64,000 bases of DNA from Nemertoderma westbladi (GCA_032718475.1 JAUCBJ010002587.1:62001-126000), one strand, 5' to 3'; positions 27,815 through 42,461 are shown, counted from the stretch's first letter. The notes: a model not told the origin generated them from the letters alone. Numbers and translations are program-made.

Positions 27815-30800
27815 CTTTACGACGGTCTACTATTAATTGGTTTGTAGTTGACCTTTGCACTTTACGACGGTCTGCTATTAATTGGTTTGTAGTTGACCTT
27901 TGCACTTTACTACGGTCTGCTATTAATTGGTTTGTAGTTGACCTTTGTACTTTACGACGGTCTACTATTAATTGGTTTGTAGTTGACCTTTGTACTTTAC
28001 GACGGTCTACTATTAATTGGTTTGTAGTTGACCTTTGCACTTTACTACGGTCTGCTATTAATTGGTTTGTAGTTGACCTTTGTACTTTACGACGGTCTAC
28101 TATTAATTGGTTTGTAGTTGACCTTTGTACTTTACTACGGTCTGCTATTAATTGGTTTGTAGTTGACCTTTGCACTTTACTACGGTCTGCTATTAATTGG
28201 TTTGTAGTTGACCTTTGCACTTTACTACGGTCTGCTATTAATTGGTTTGTAGTTGACCTTTGCACTTTACTACGGTCTGCTATTAATTGGTTTGTAGTTG
28301 ACCTTTGCACTTTACTACGGTCTGCTATTAATTGGTTTGTAGTTGACCTTTGCACTTTACGACGGTCTGCTATTAATTGGTTTGTAGTTGACCTTTGTAC
28401 TTTACTACGGTCTGCTATTAATGGGTTTGTAGTTGACCTTTGTACTTTACTACGGTCTGCTATTAATTGGTTTGTAGTTGACCTTTGCACTTTACTACGG
28501 TCTGCTATTAATTGGTTTGTAGTTGACCTTTGCACTTTACTACGGTCTGCTATTAATTGGTTTGTAGTTGACCTTTGCACTTTACTACGGTCTGCTATTA
28601 ATTGGTTTGTAGTTGACCTTTGTACTTTACTACGGTCTGCTATTAATTGGTTTGTAGTTGACCTTTGCACTTTACTACGGTCTGCTATTAATTGGTTTGT
28701 AGTTGACCTTTGCACTTTACTACGGTCTGCTATTAATTGGTTTGTAGTTGACCTTTGCACTTTACTACGGTCTGCTATTAATTGGTTTGTAGTTGACCTT
28801 TGCACTTTACTACGGTCTGCTATTAATTGGTTTGTAGTTGACCTTTGCACTTTACGACGGTCTGCTATTAATTGGTTTGTAGTTGACCTTTGCACTTTAC
28901 GACGGTCTGCTATTAATTGGTTTGTAGTTGACCTTTGTACTTTACTACGTTCTACTATTAATTGGTTTGTAGTTGACCTTTGCACTTTACGACGGTCTGC
29001 TATTAATTGGTTTGTAGTTGACCTTTGTACTTTACTACGGTCTGCTATTAATTGGTTTGTAGTTGACCTTTGTACTTTACTACGGTCTGCTATTAATTGG
29101 TTTGTAGTTGACCTTTGTACTTTACTACGGTCTGCTATTAATTGGTTTGTAGTTGACCTTTGTACTTTACTACGGTCTGCTATTAATTGGTTTGTAGTTG
29201 ACCTTTGCACTTTACGACGGTCTGCTATTAATTGGTTTGTAGTTGACCTTTGCACTTTACGACGGTCTGCTATTAATTGGTTTGTAGTTGACCTTTGCAC
29301 TTTACGACGGTCTGCTATTAATTGGTTTGTAGTTAACCTTTGTACTTTACTACGGTCTGCTACTAATTGGTTTGTAGTTGACCTTTGTACTTTACTACGG
29401 TCTGCTATTAATTGGTTTGTAGTTGACCTTTGTACTTTACTACGGTCTGCTATTAATTGGTTTGTAGTTGACCTTTGCACTTTACGACGGTCTGCTATTA
29501 ATTGGTTTGTAGTTGACCTTTGCACTTTACGTCGGTCTGCTATTAATTGGTTTGTAGTTGACCTTTGCACTTTACTACGGTCTGCTATTAATTGGTTTGT
29601 AGTTGACCTTTGTACTTTACTACGGTCTGCTATTAATGGGTTTGTAGTTGACCTTTGCACTTTACGACGGTCTGCTATTAATTGGTTTGTAGTTGACCTT
29701 TGCACTTTACTACGGTCTGCTATTAATTGGTTTGTAGTTTACCTTTGTACTTTACTACGGTCTGCTATTAATTGGTTTGTAGTTGACCTTTGTACTTTAC
29801 GACGGTCTACTATTAATTGGTTTGTAGTTGACCTTTGCACTTTACGACGGTCTGCTATTAATTGGTTTGTAGTTGACCTTTGCACTTTACGACGGTCTGC
29901 TATTAATTGGTTTGTAGTTGACCTTTGCACTTTACTACGGTCTGCTATTAATTGGTTTGTAGTTGACCTTTGTACTTTACTACGGTCTGCTATTAATTGG
30001 TTTGTAGTTGACCTTTGTACTTTACGACGGTCTACTATTAATTGGTTTGTAGTTGACCTTTGCACTTTACGACGGTCTACTATTAATTGGTTTGTAGTTG
30101 ACCTTTGCACTTTACGACGGTCTGCTATTAATTGGTTTGTAGTTGACCTTTGCACTTTACTACGGTCTGCTATTAATTGGTTTGTAGTTGACCTTTGTAC
30201 TTTACGACGGTCTACTATTAATTGGTTTGTAGTTGACCTTTGTACTTTACGACGGTCTACTATTAATTGGTTTGTAGTTGACCTTTGCACTTTACTACGG
30301 TCTGCTATTAATTGGTTTGTAGTTGACCTTTGTACTTTACGACGGTCTACTATTAATTGGTTTGTAGTTGACCTTTGTACTTTACTACGGTCTGCTATTA
30401 ATTGGTTTGTAGTTGACCTTTGCACTTTACTACGGTCTGCTATTAATTGGTTTGTAGTTGACCTTTGCACTTTACTACGGTCTGCTATTAATTGGTTTGT
30501 AGTTGACCTTTGCACTTTACTACGGTCTGCTATTAATTGGTTTGTAGTTGACCTTTGCACTTTACTACGGTCTGCTATTAATTGGTTTGTAGTTGACCTT
30601 TGCACTTTACGACGGTCTGCTATTAATTGGTTTGTAGTTGACCTTTGTACTTTACTACGGTCTGCTATTAATGGGTTTGTAGTTGACCTTTGTACTTTAC
30701 TACGGTCTGCTATTAATTGGTTTGTAGTTGACCTTTGCACTTTACTACGGTCTGCTATTAATTGGTTTGTAGTTGACCTTTGCACTTTACTACGGTCTGC

Positions 30801-31573
30801 TATTAATTGGTTTGTAGTTGACCTTTGCACTTTACTACGGTCTGCTATTAATTGGTTTGTAGTTGACCTTTGTACTTTACTACGGTCTGCTATTAATTGG
30901 TTTGTAGTTGACCTTTGCACTTTACTACGGTCTGCTATTAATTGGTTTGTAGTTGACCTTTGCACTTTACTACGGTCTGCTATTAATTGGTTTGTAGTTG
31001 ACCTTTGCACTTTACTACGGTCTGCTATTAATTGGTTTGTAGTTGACCTTTGCACTTTACTACGGTCTGCTATTAATTGGTTTGTAGTTGACCTTTGCAC
31101 TTTACGACGGTCTGCTATTAATTGGTTTGTAGTTGACCTTTGCACTTTACGACGGTCTGCTATTAATTGGTTTGTAGTTGACCTTTGTACTTTACTACGT
31201 TCTACTATTAATTGGTTTGTAGTTGACCTTTGCACTTTACGACGGTCTGCTATTAATTGGTTTGTAGTTGACCTTTGTACTTTACTACGGTCTGCTATTA
31301 ATTGGTTTGTAGTTGACCTTTGTACTTTACTACGGTCTGCTATTAATTGGTTTGTAGTTGACCTTTGTACTTTACTACGGTCTGCTATTAATTGGTTTGT
31401 AGTTGACCTTTGTACTTTACTACGGTCTGCTATTAATTGGTTTGTAGTTGACCTTTGCACTTTACGACGGTCTGCTATTAATTGGTTTGTAGTTGACCTT
31501 TGCACTTTACGACGGTCTGCTATTAATTGGTTTGTAGTTGACCTTTGCACTTTACGACGGTCTGCTATTAATT
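27815..31573. repeat. 2,250-bp higher-order duplication within array B
   Basis: About 27815-29323 and 30065-31573 (1.5 kb each, offset 2,250 bp or 50 units) share the same ordered variants, including the rare TTACTACGTTCTACTATTA at 28941 and 31191 and the AATGGG unit at 28411 and 30661. I saw no difference between the copies inside these limits. Confidence 0.85.
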
Positions 31574-34530
31574 GTTTTGTAGTTGACCTTTGGACTTTAC
31601 TACGGTCTGCTATTAATGGGTTTGTAGTTGACCTTTGCACTTTACTACGGTCTGCTATTAATTGGTTTGCAGTTGACCTTTGCACTTTACTACGGTCTGC
31701 TATTAATTGGTTTGCAGTTGACCTTTGCACTTTACTACGGTCTGCTATTAATTGGTTTGTAGTTGACCTTTGCACTTTACTACGTTCTGCTATTAATTGG
31801 TTTGTAGTTGACCTTTGCACTTTACGTCGGTCTGCTATTAATTGGTTTGTAGTTGACCTTTGCACTTTACGTCGTTCTGCTATTAATTGGTTTGTAGTTG
31901 ACCTTTGTACTTTACTACGGTCTGCTATTAATGGGTTTGTAGTTGACCTTTGCACTTTACTACGGTCTGCTATTAATTGGTTTGTAGTTGACCTTTGCAC
32001 TTTACTACGTTCTGCTATTAATGGGTTTGCAGTTGACCTTTGCACTTTACGTCGGTCTGCTATTAATTGGTTTGTAGTTGACCTTTGCACTTTACTACGG
32101 TCTGCTATTAATTGGTTTGTAGTTGACCTTTGCACTTTACGACGGTCTGCTATTAATTGGTTTGTAGTTGACCTTTGCACTTTACTACGGTCTGCTATTA
32201 ATTGGTTTGTAGTTGACCTTTGCACTTTACGACGGTCTGCTATTAATTGGTTTGTAGTTGACCTTTGTACTTTACTACGGTCTGCTATTAATTGGTTTGT
32301 AGTTGACCTTTGCACTTTACGACGGTCTACTATTAATTGGTTTGTAGTTTACCTTTGTACTTTACTACGGTCTGCTATTAATTGGTTTGTAGTTGACCTT
32401 TGCACTTTACGACGGTCTGCTATTAATTGGTTTGTAGTTGACCTTTGCACTTTACTACGGTCTGCTATTAATTGGTTTGTAGTTGACCTTTGCACTTTAC
32501 GACGGTCTGCTATTAATTGGTTTGTAGTTGACCTTTGTACTTTACTACGGTCTGCTATTAATTGGTTTGTAGTTGACCTTTGCACTTTACGACGGTCTAC
32601 TATTAATTGGTTTGTAGTTTACCTTTGTACTTTACTACGGTCTGCTATTAATTGGTTTGTAGTTGACCTTTGCACTTTACGACGGTCTGCTATTAATTGG
32701 TTTGTAGTTGACCTTTGTACTTTACTACGGTCTGCTATTAATTGGTTTGTAGTTGACCTTTGCACTTTACGACGGTCTACTATTAATTGGTTTGTAGTTT
32801 ACCTTTGTACTTTACTACGGTCTGCTATTAATTGGTTTGTAGTTGACCTTTGCACTTTACTACGGTCTGCTATTAATTGGTTTGTAGTTGACCTTTGTAC
32901 TTTACTACGGTCTGCTATTACTTGGTTTGTAGTTGACCTTTGCACTTTACGTCGGTCTGCTATTAATTGGTTTGTAGTTGACCTTTGCACTTTACTACAG
33001 TCTGCTATTAATTGGTTTGTAGTTGACCTTTGCACTTTACGTCGGTCTGATATTAATTGGTTTGTAGTTGACCTTTGCACTTTACGACGGTCTGCTATTA
33101 ATTGGTTTGTAGTTTACCTTTATACTTTACTACGGTCTGCTATTAATTGGTTTGTAGTTGACCTTTGTACTTTACTACGGTCTGCTATTAATTGGTTTGT
33201 AGTTGACCTTTGCACTTTACTACGGTCTGCTATTAATTGGTTTGTAGTTTACCTTTGTACTTTACTACGGTCTGCTATTAATTGGTTTGTAGTTGACCTT
33301 TGCACTTTACTACGGTCTGCTATTAATTGGTTTGTAGTTGACCTTTGCACTTTACTACGGTCTGCTATTAATTGGTTTGTAGTTTACCTTTATACTTTAC
33401 TACGGTCTGCTATTAATTGGTTTGTAGTTGACCTTTGCACTTTACGTCGGTCTGCTATTAATTGGTTTGTAGTTGACCTTTGCACTTTACGTCGGTCTGC
33501 TATTAATTGGTTTGTAGTTGACCTTTGCACTTTACGTCGTTCTGCTATTAATTGGTTTGTAGTTGACCTTTGTACTTTACTACGGTCTGCTATTAATGGG
33601 TTTGTAGTTGACCTTTGCACTTTACTACGGTCTGCTATTAATTGGTTTGTAGTTTACCTTTATACTTTACTACGGTCTGCTATTAATTGGTTTGTAGTTG
33701 ACCTTTGCACTTTACTACGGTCTGCTATTAATTGGTTTGTAGTTGACCTTTGCACTTTACTACGGTCTGCTATTAATTGGTTTGTAGTTTACCTTTATAC
33801 TTTACTACGGTCTGCTATTAATTGGTTTGTAGTTGACCTTTGCACTTTACTACGGTCTGCTATTAATTGGTTTGTAGTTGACCTTTGCACTTTACGTCGG
33901 TCTGCTATTAATTGGTTTGTAGTTGACCTTTGCACTTTACGTCGTTCTGCTATTAATTGGTTTGTAGTTGACCTTTGTACTTTACTACGGTCTGCTATTA
34001 ATGGGTTTGTAGTTGACCTTTGCACTTTACTACGGTCTGCTATTAATTGGTTTGTAGTTGACCTTTGCACTTTACTACGTTCTGCTATTAATGGGTTTGC
34101 AGTTGACCTTTGCACTTTACGTCGGTCTGCTATTAATTGGTTTGTAGTTGACCTTTGCACTTTACTACGGTCTGCTATTAATTGGTTTGTAGTTGACCTT
34201 TGCACTTTACGACGGTCTGCTATTAATTGGTTTGTAGTTGACCTTTGCACTTTACTACGGTCTGCTATTAATTGGTTTGTAGTTGACCTTTGCACTTTAC
34301 GACGGTCTGCTATTAATTGGTTTGTAGTTGACCTTTGCACTTTACTACGGTCTGCTATTAATTGGTTTGTAGTTGACCTTTGCACTTTACTACGTTCTGC
34401 TATTAATTGGTTTGTAGTTGACCTTTGCACTTTACGACGGTCTGCTATTAATTGGTTTGTAGTTGACCTTTGCACTTTACTACGGTCTGCTATTAATTGG
34501 TTTGTAGTTGACCTTTGCACTTTACTACGT

Positions 34531-35868
34531 TCTGCTATTAATTGGTTTGTAGTTTACCTTTGTACTTTACTACGGTCTGCTATTACTTGGTTTGTAGTTG
34601 ACCTTTGCACTTTACGTCGGTCTGCTATTAATTGGTTTGTAGTTGACCTTTGCACTTTACTACAGTCTGCTATTAATTGGTTTGTAGTTGACCTTTGCAC
34701 TTTACGTCGGTCTGATATTAATTGGTTTGTAGTTGACCTTTGCACTTTACGACGGTCTGCTATTAATTGGTTTGTAGTTTACCTTTATACTTTACTACGG
34801 TCTGCTATTAATTGGTTTGTAGTTGACCTTTGTACTTTACTACGGTCTGCTATTAATTGGTTTGTAGTTGACCTTTGCACTTTACTACGGTCTGCTATTA
34901 ATTGGTTTGTAGTTTACCTTTGTACTTTACTACGGTCTGCTATTAATTGGTTTGTAGTTGACCTTTGCACTTTACTACGGTCTGCTATTAATTGGTTTGT
35001 AGTTGACCTTTGCACTTTACTACGGTCTGCTATTAATTGGTTTGTAGTTTACCTTTATACTTTACTACGGTCTGCTATTAATTGGTTTGTAGTTTACCTT
35101 TATACTTTACTACGGTCTGCTATTAATTGGTTTGTAGTTTACCTTTGTACTTTACTACGGTCTGCTATTACTTGGTTTGTAGTTGACCTTTGCACTTTAC
35201 GTCGGTCTGCTATTAATTGGTTTGTAGTTGACCTTTGCACTTTACGTCGGTCTGCTATTAATTGGTTTGTAGTTTACCTTTGTACTTTACTACGGTCTGC
35301 TATTACTTGGTTTGTAGTTGACCTTTGCACTTTACGTCGGTCTGCTATTAATTGGTTTGTAGTTGACCTTTGCACTTTACTACAGTCTGCTATTAATTGG
35401 TTTGTAGTTGACCTTTGCACTTTACGTCGGTCTGATATTAATTGGTTTGTAGTTGACCTTTGCACTTTACGACGGTCTGCTATTAATTGGTTTGTAGTTT
35501 ACCTTTATACTTTACTACGGTCTGCTATTAATTGGTTTGTAGTTGACCTTTGTACTTTACTACGGTCTGCTATTAATTGGTTTGTAGTTGACCTTTGCAC
35601 TTTACTACGGTCTGCTATTAATTGGTTTGTAGTTTACCTTTGTACTTTACTACGGTCTGCTATTAATTGGTTTGTAGTTGACCTTTGCACTTTACTACGG
35701 TCTGCTATTAATTGGTTTGTAGTTGACCTTTGCACTTTACTACGGTCTGCTATTAATTGGTTTGTAGTTTACCTTTATACTTTACTACGGTCTGCTATTA
35801 ATTGGTTTGTAGTTTACCTTTATACTTTACTACGGTCTGCTATTAATTGGTTTGTAGTTTACCTTTAT
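34531..35868. repeat. 720-bp higher-order duplication within array B
   Basis: 34531 to about 35148 and 35251 to about 35868 match in order (offset 720 bp, 16 units), including the TATTACTTGG unit, the TACAGTCTG unit and the TCTGATATTA unit at 34711 and 35431. The same TCTGATATTA marker also occurs at 33046 and 37231, so the block is part of a wider amplification. Confidence 0.85.
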
Positions 35869-38800
35869 ACTTTACTACGGTCTGCTATTAATTGGTTTGT
35901 AGTTGACCTTTGTACTTTACTACGGTCTGCTATTAATTGGTTTGTAGTTTACCTTTATACTTTACTACGGTCTGCTATTAATTGGTTTGTAGTTGACCTT
36001 TGTACTTTACTACGGTCTGCTATTAATTGGTTTGTAGTTTACCTTTATACTTTACTACGGTCTGCTATTAATTGGTTTGTAGTTTACCTTTATACTTTAC
36101 TACGGTCTGCTATTAATTGGTTTGTAGTTTACCTTTGTACTTTACTACGGTCTGCTATTAATTGGTTTGTAGTTTACCTTTATACTTTACTACGGTCTGC
36201 TATTAATTGGTTTGTAGTTTACCTTTATACTTTACTACGGTCTGCTATTAATTGGTTTGTAGTTGACCTTTGTACTTTACTACGGTCTGCTATTAATTGG
36301 TTTGTAGTTGACCTTTGTACTTTACTACGGTCTGCTATTAATTGGTTTGTAGTTGACCTTTGCACTTTACTGCGGTCTGCTATTAATTGGTTTGTAGTTG
36401 ACCTTTGTACTTTACTACGGTCTGCTATTAATTGGTTTGTAGTTGACCTTTGCACTTTACTGCGGTCTGCTATTAATTTGTTTGTAGTTGACCTTTGCAC
36501 TTTACTACGGTCTGCTATTAATTGGTTTGTAGTTGACCTTTGCACTTTACGACGGTCTGCTATTAATTGGTTTGTAGTTTACCTTTGTACTTTACTACGG
36601 TCTGCTATTAATTGGTTTGTAGTTTACCTTTATACTTTACTACGGTCTGCTATTAATTGGTTTGTAGTTTACCTTTATACTTTACTACGGTCTGCTATTA
36701 ATTGGTTTGTAGTTGACCTTTGTACTTTACTACGGTCTGCTATTAATTGGTTTGTAGTTGACCTTTGTACTTTACTACGGTCTGCTATTAATTGGTTTGT
36801 AGTTGACCTTTGCACTTTACTGCGGTCTGCTATTAATTGGTTTGTAGTTGACCTTTGCACTTTACTACGGTCTGCTATTAATTGGTTTGTAGTTGACCTT
36901 TGCACTTTACGACGGTCTGCTATTAATTTGTTTGTAGTTGACCTTTGCACTTTACTACGGTCTGCTATTAATTGGTTTGTAGTTGACCTTTGCACTTTAC
37001 GACGGTCTGCTATTAATTGGTTTGTAGTTGACCTTTGCACTTTACTACGGTCTGCTATTAATTGGTTTGTAGTTGACCTTTGCACTTTACGACGGTCTGC
37101 TATTAATTGGTTTGTAGTTGACCTTTGTACTTTACGACGGTCTGCTATTAATTGGTTTGTAGTTGACCTTTGCACTTTACTACAGTCTGCTATTAATTGG
37201 TTTGTAGTTGACCTTTGCACTTTACGTCGGTCTGATATTAATTGGTTTGTAGTTGACCTTTGCACTTTACGACGGTCTGCTATTAATTGGTTTGTAGTTT
37301 ACCTTTGTACTTTACTACGGTCTGCTATTAATTGGTTTGTAGTTTACCTTTGTACTTTACTACGGTCTGCTATTAATTGGTTTGTAGTTGACCTTTGTAC
37401 TTTACTACGGTCTGCTATTAATTGGTTTGTAGTTGACCTTTGCACTTTACTACGGTCTGCTATTAATTGGTTTGTAGTTGACCTTTGCACTTTACTACGG
37501 TCTGCTATTAATTGGTTTGTAGTTGACCTTTGCACTTTACGACGGTCTGCTATTAATTGGTTTGTAGTTGACCTTTGCACTTTACTACGGTCTGCTATTA
37601 ATTGGTTTGTAGTTGACCTTTGCACTTTACGACGGTCTGCTATTAATTGGTTTGTAGTTGACCTTTGCACTTTACTACGGTCTGCTATTAATTGGTTTGT
37701 AGTTGACCTTTGCACTTTACGACGGTCTGCTATTAATTGGTTTGTAGTTGACCTTTGCACTTTACTACGGTCTGCTATTAATTGGTTTGTAGTTGACCTT
37801 TGTACTTTACTACGGTCTGCTATTAATTGGTTTGTAGTTGACCTTTGGACTTTACTACGGTCTGCTATTAATTGGTTTGTAGTTGACCTTTGGACTTTAC
37901 TACGGTCTGCTATTAATTGGTTTGTAGTTGACCTTTGCACTTTACTACGGTCTGCTATTAATTGGTTTATAGTTGACCTTTGCACTTTACGACGGTCTGC
38001 TATTAATTGGTTTGTAGTTGACCTTTGCACTTTACGACGGTCTGCTATTAATTGGTTTGTAGTTGACCTTTTCACTTTACGACGGTCTGCTATTAATTGG
38101 TTTGTAGTTGACCTTTGCACTTTACGACGGTCTGCTATTAATTGGTTTGTAGTTGACCTTTGCACTTTACTACGGTCTGCTATTAATTGGTTTGTAGTTG
38201 ACCTTTGCACTTTACTACGGTCTGCTATTAATTGGTTTGTAGTTGACCTTTGTACTTTACGACGGTCTGCTATTAATGGGTTTGTAGTTGACCTTTGTAC
38301 TTTACTACGGTCTGCTATTAATTGGTTTGTAGTTGACCTTTGCACTTTACGACGGTCTGCTATTAATGGGTTTGTAGTTGACCTTTGTACTTTACTACGG
38401 TCTGCTATTAATTGGTTTGTAGTTGACCTTTGTACTTTACTACGGTCTGCTATTAATTGGTTTGTAGTTGACCTTTGGACTTTACGTCGGTCTGCTATTA
38501 ATTGGTTTGTAGTTGACCTTTGCACTTTACGTCGGTCTGCTATTAATTGGTTTGTAGTTGACCTTTGCACTTTACGTCGGTCTGCTATTAATTGGTTTGT
38601 AGTTGACCTTTGCACTTTACGACGGTCTGCTATTAATTGGTTTGTAGTTGACCTTTGGACTTTACGTCGGTCTGCTATTAATTGGTTTGTAGTTGACCTT
38701 TGCACTTTACGACGGTCTGCTATTAATTGGTTTGTAGTTGACCTTTGCACTTTACTACGGTCTGCTATTAATTGGTTTGTAGTTGACCTTTGGACTTTAC

Positions 38801-41800
38801 TACGGTCTGCTATTAATTGGTTTGTAGTTGACCTTTGGACTTTACGTCGGTCTGCTATTAATTGGTTTGTAGTTGACCTTTGCACTTTACGTCGGTCTGC
38901 TATTAATTGGTTTGTAGTTGACCTTTGCACTTTACGTCGGTCTGCTATTAATTGGTTTGTAGTTGACCTTTGCACTTTACGACGGTCTGCTATTAATTGG
39001 TTTGTAGTTGACCTTTGCACTTTACGACGGTCTGCTATTAATTGGTTTGGAGTTGACCTTTGCACTTTACGTCGGTCTGCTATTAATTGGTTTGTAGTTG
39101 ACCTTTGCACTTTACTACGGTCTGCTATTAATTGGTTTGTAGTTGACCTTTGGACTTTACGTCGTTCTGCTATTAATTGGTTTGTAGTTGACCTTTGCAC
39201 TTTACGTCGGTCTGCTATTAATTGGTTTGTAGTTGACCTTTGCACTTTACGACGGTCTGCTATTAATTGGTTTGTAGTTGACCTTTGCACTTTACTACGG
39301 TCTGCTATTAATTGGTTTGTAGTTGACCTTTGGACTTTACGTCGGTCTGCTATTAATTGGTTTGTAGTTGACCTTTGCACTTTACGTCGGTCTGCTATTA
39401 ATTGGTTTGTAGTTGACCTTTGCACTTTACGACGGTCTGCTATTAATTGGTTTGTAGTTGACCTTTGCAATTTGCGACGGTCTGCTATTAATTGGTTTGT
39501 AGTTGACCTTTGGACTTTACGTCAGTCTGCTATTAATTGGTTTGTAGTTGACCTTTGCACTTTACGACGGTCTGCTATTAATTGGTTTGTAGTTGACCTT
39601 TGCACTTTACTACGGTCTGCTATTAATTGGTTTGTAGTTGACCTTTGCACTTTACTACGGTCTGCTATTAATTGCTTTGTAGTTGACCTTTGCACTTTAC
39701 TACGGTCTGCTATTAATTGGTTTATAGTTGACCTTTGCACTTTACGACGGTCTGCTATTAATTGGTTTGTAGTTGATCTTTGCACTTTACTACGGTCTGA
39801 TATTAATTGGTTTCTAGTTGACCTTTGCACTTTACTACGGTCTGATATTAATTGGTTTGTAGTTGACCTTTGCACTTTACGACGGTCTGCTATTAATTGG
39901 TTTCTAGTTGACCTTTGTACTTTACTACGGTCTGTTATTAATTGGTTTCTAGTTGACCTTTGCACTTTACGACGGTCTGCTATTAATTGGTTTGTAGTTG
40001 ACCTTTGCACTTTACGACGGTCTGCTATTAATTGGTTTGTAGTTGACCTTTGCACTTTACTACGGTCTGCTATTAATTGGTTTGTAGTTGACCTTTGCAC
40101 TTTACGACGGTCTGCTATTAATTGGTTTGTAGTTGACCTTTGCACTTTACTACGGTCTGCTATTAATTGGTTTGTAGTTGACCTTTGCACTTTACTACGG
40201 TCTGTTATTAATTGGTTTCTAGTTGACCTTTGCACTTTACGACGGTCTGCTATTAATTGGTTTGTAGTTGACCTTTGCACTTTACGACGGTCTGCTATTA
40301 ATTGGTTTGTAGTTGACCTTTGCACTTTACTACGGTCTGCTATTAATTGGTTTGTAGTTGACCTTTGCACTTTACGACGGTCTGCTATTAATTGGTTTCT
40401 AGTTGACCTTTGTACTTTACTACGGTCTGTTATTAATTGGTTTCTAGTTGACCTTTGCACTTTACGACGGTCTGCTATTAATTGGTTTGTAGTTGACCTT
40501 TGCACTTTACGACGGTCTGCTATTAATTGGTTTGTAGTTGACCTTTGCACTTTACTACGGTCTGCTATTAATTGGTTTGTAGTTGACCTTTGCACTTTAC
40601 GACGGTCTGCTATTAATTGGTTTGTAGTTGACCTTTGCACTTTACTACGGTCTGCTATTAATTGGTTTGTAGTTGACCTTTGCACTTTACTACGGTCTGC
40701 TATTAATTGGTTTATAGTTGACCTTTGCACTTTACGACGGTCTGCTATTAATTGGTTTGTAGTTGACCTTTGCAATTTGCGACGGTCTGCTATTAATTGG
40801 TTTGTAGTTGACCTTTGGACTTTACGTCAGTCTGCTATTAATTGGTTTGTAGTTGACCTTTGCACTTTACTACGGTCTGCTATTAATTGGTTTGTAGTTG
40901 ACCTTTGCACTTTACGACGGTCTGCTATTAATTGGTTTGTAGTTGACCTTTGTACTTTACGTCGGTCTGCTATTAATTGGTTTGTAGTTGACCTTTGTAC
41001 TTTACCACGGTCTGCTATTAATTGGTTTGTAGTTGACCTTTGCACTTTACGACGGTCTGCTATTAATTGGTTTGTAGTTGACCTTTGCACTTTACGACGG
41101 TCTGCTATTAATTGGTTTGTAGTTGACCTTTGCACTTTACGACGGTCTGCTATTAATTGGTTTGTAGTTGATCTTTGCACTTTACTACGGTCTGATATTA
41201 ATTGGTTTCTAGTTGACCTTTGCACTTTACTACGGTCTGCTATTAATTGGTTTGTAGTTGACCTTTGCACTTTACTACGGTCTGCTATTAATTGGTTTGT
41301 AGTTGACCTTTGCACTTTACTACGGTCTGCTATTAATTGGTTTGTAGTTGACCTTTGCACTTTACGACGGTCTGCTATTAATTGGTTTGTAGTTGACCTT
41401 TGCACTTTACGACGGTCTGCTATTAATTGGTTTGTAGTTGACCTTTGCACCTTACGACGGTCTGCTATTAATTGGTTTGTAGTTGACCTTTGTACTTTAC
41501 GACGGTCTGCTATTAATTGGTTTGTAGTTGACCTTTGTACTTTACTACGGTCTGCTATTAATTGGTTTGTAGTTGACCTTTGCACTTTACGACGGTCTGC
41601 TATTAATTGGTTTGTAGTTGACCTTTGCACTTTACGTCGGTCTGCTATTAATTTGTTTGTAGTTGACCTTTGCACTTTACTACGGTCTGCTATTAATTGG
41701 TTTGTAGTTGACCTTTGCACTTTACGACGGTCTGCTATTAATTGGTTTGTAGTTGACCTTTGCACTTTACGTCGGTCTGCTATTAATTGGTTTGTAGTTG

Positions 41801-42305
41801 ACCTTTGCACTTTACTACGGTCTGCTATTAATTGGTTTGTCGTTGACCTTTGCACTTTACGACGGTCTGCTATTAATTGGTTTGTAGTTGACCTTTGCAC
41901 TTTACTACGGTCTGCTATTAATTGGTTTGTAGTTGACCTTTGCACTTTACGACGGTCTGCTATTAATTGGTTTGTAGTTGACCTTTGCACTTTACGTCGG
42001 TCTGCTATTAATTGGTTTGTAGTTGACCTTTGTACTTTACTACGGTCTGCTATTAATTGGTTTGTAGTTGACCTTTGCACTTTACGTCGGTCTGCTATTA
42101 ATTGGTTTGTAGTTGACCTTTGCACTTTACTACGGTCTGCTATTAATTGGTTTGTAGTTGACCTTTGCACTTTACGACGGTCTGCTATTAATTGGTTTGT
42201 AGTTGACCTTTGGACTTTACTACGGTCTGCTATTAATTGGTTTGTAGTTGACCTTTGCACTTTACGACGGTCTGCTATTAATTGGTTTGTAGTTGACCTT
42301 TGCAC

Positions 42306-42382
42306 GGGTGCTATATAACTGTTTTCGTACCAAAATATCGTTTCCCCATATAACAATATTATGGCGGCGACTTCGTATGAAA
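42306..42382 (+). repeat. 77-bp array junction, copy 2
   Basis: Identical to 6070-6146 and in the same position relative to the 45-bp satellite. It is followed by 94 bp that ends in a splice acceptor and the TLDc exon, so this copy lies in the last intron of that gene. Confidence 0.97.
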
Positions 42383-42461
42383 TATCTACATTTGTTTGTA
42401 CTAACATAACAAGCACGTTGTAGATATTCGGTTAGCTATAATAAGTCACTTAAATCCCGTT

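Larger units (their letters stand above)
23531..42305. repeat. 45-bp satellite, array B
   Basis: About 417 copies of the same 45-bp unit as array A, same orientation. A 4-bp insertion at about 26231 (CTTTGTTTGCAC) is the only frame break I could see; after it one frame is open for 16.1 kb to the array end. Sub-domains have private variants: GTTTACCTTTATAC clustered at 33.1-36.7 kb, CGTCGG at 31.8-42.1 kb, and TCTGTTATTAATTGG with TTTCTAG at 39.9-40.5 kb. The 6-bp-deleted units of array A were not seen here. The right end coincides exactly with junction copy 2. Confidence 0.98.

Noticed and set aside
1-42305. CRISPR-like arrays
   Set aside because: There are no unique spacers; units are directly adjacent tandem copies in animal DNA.
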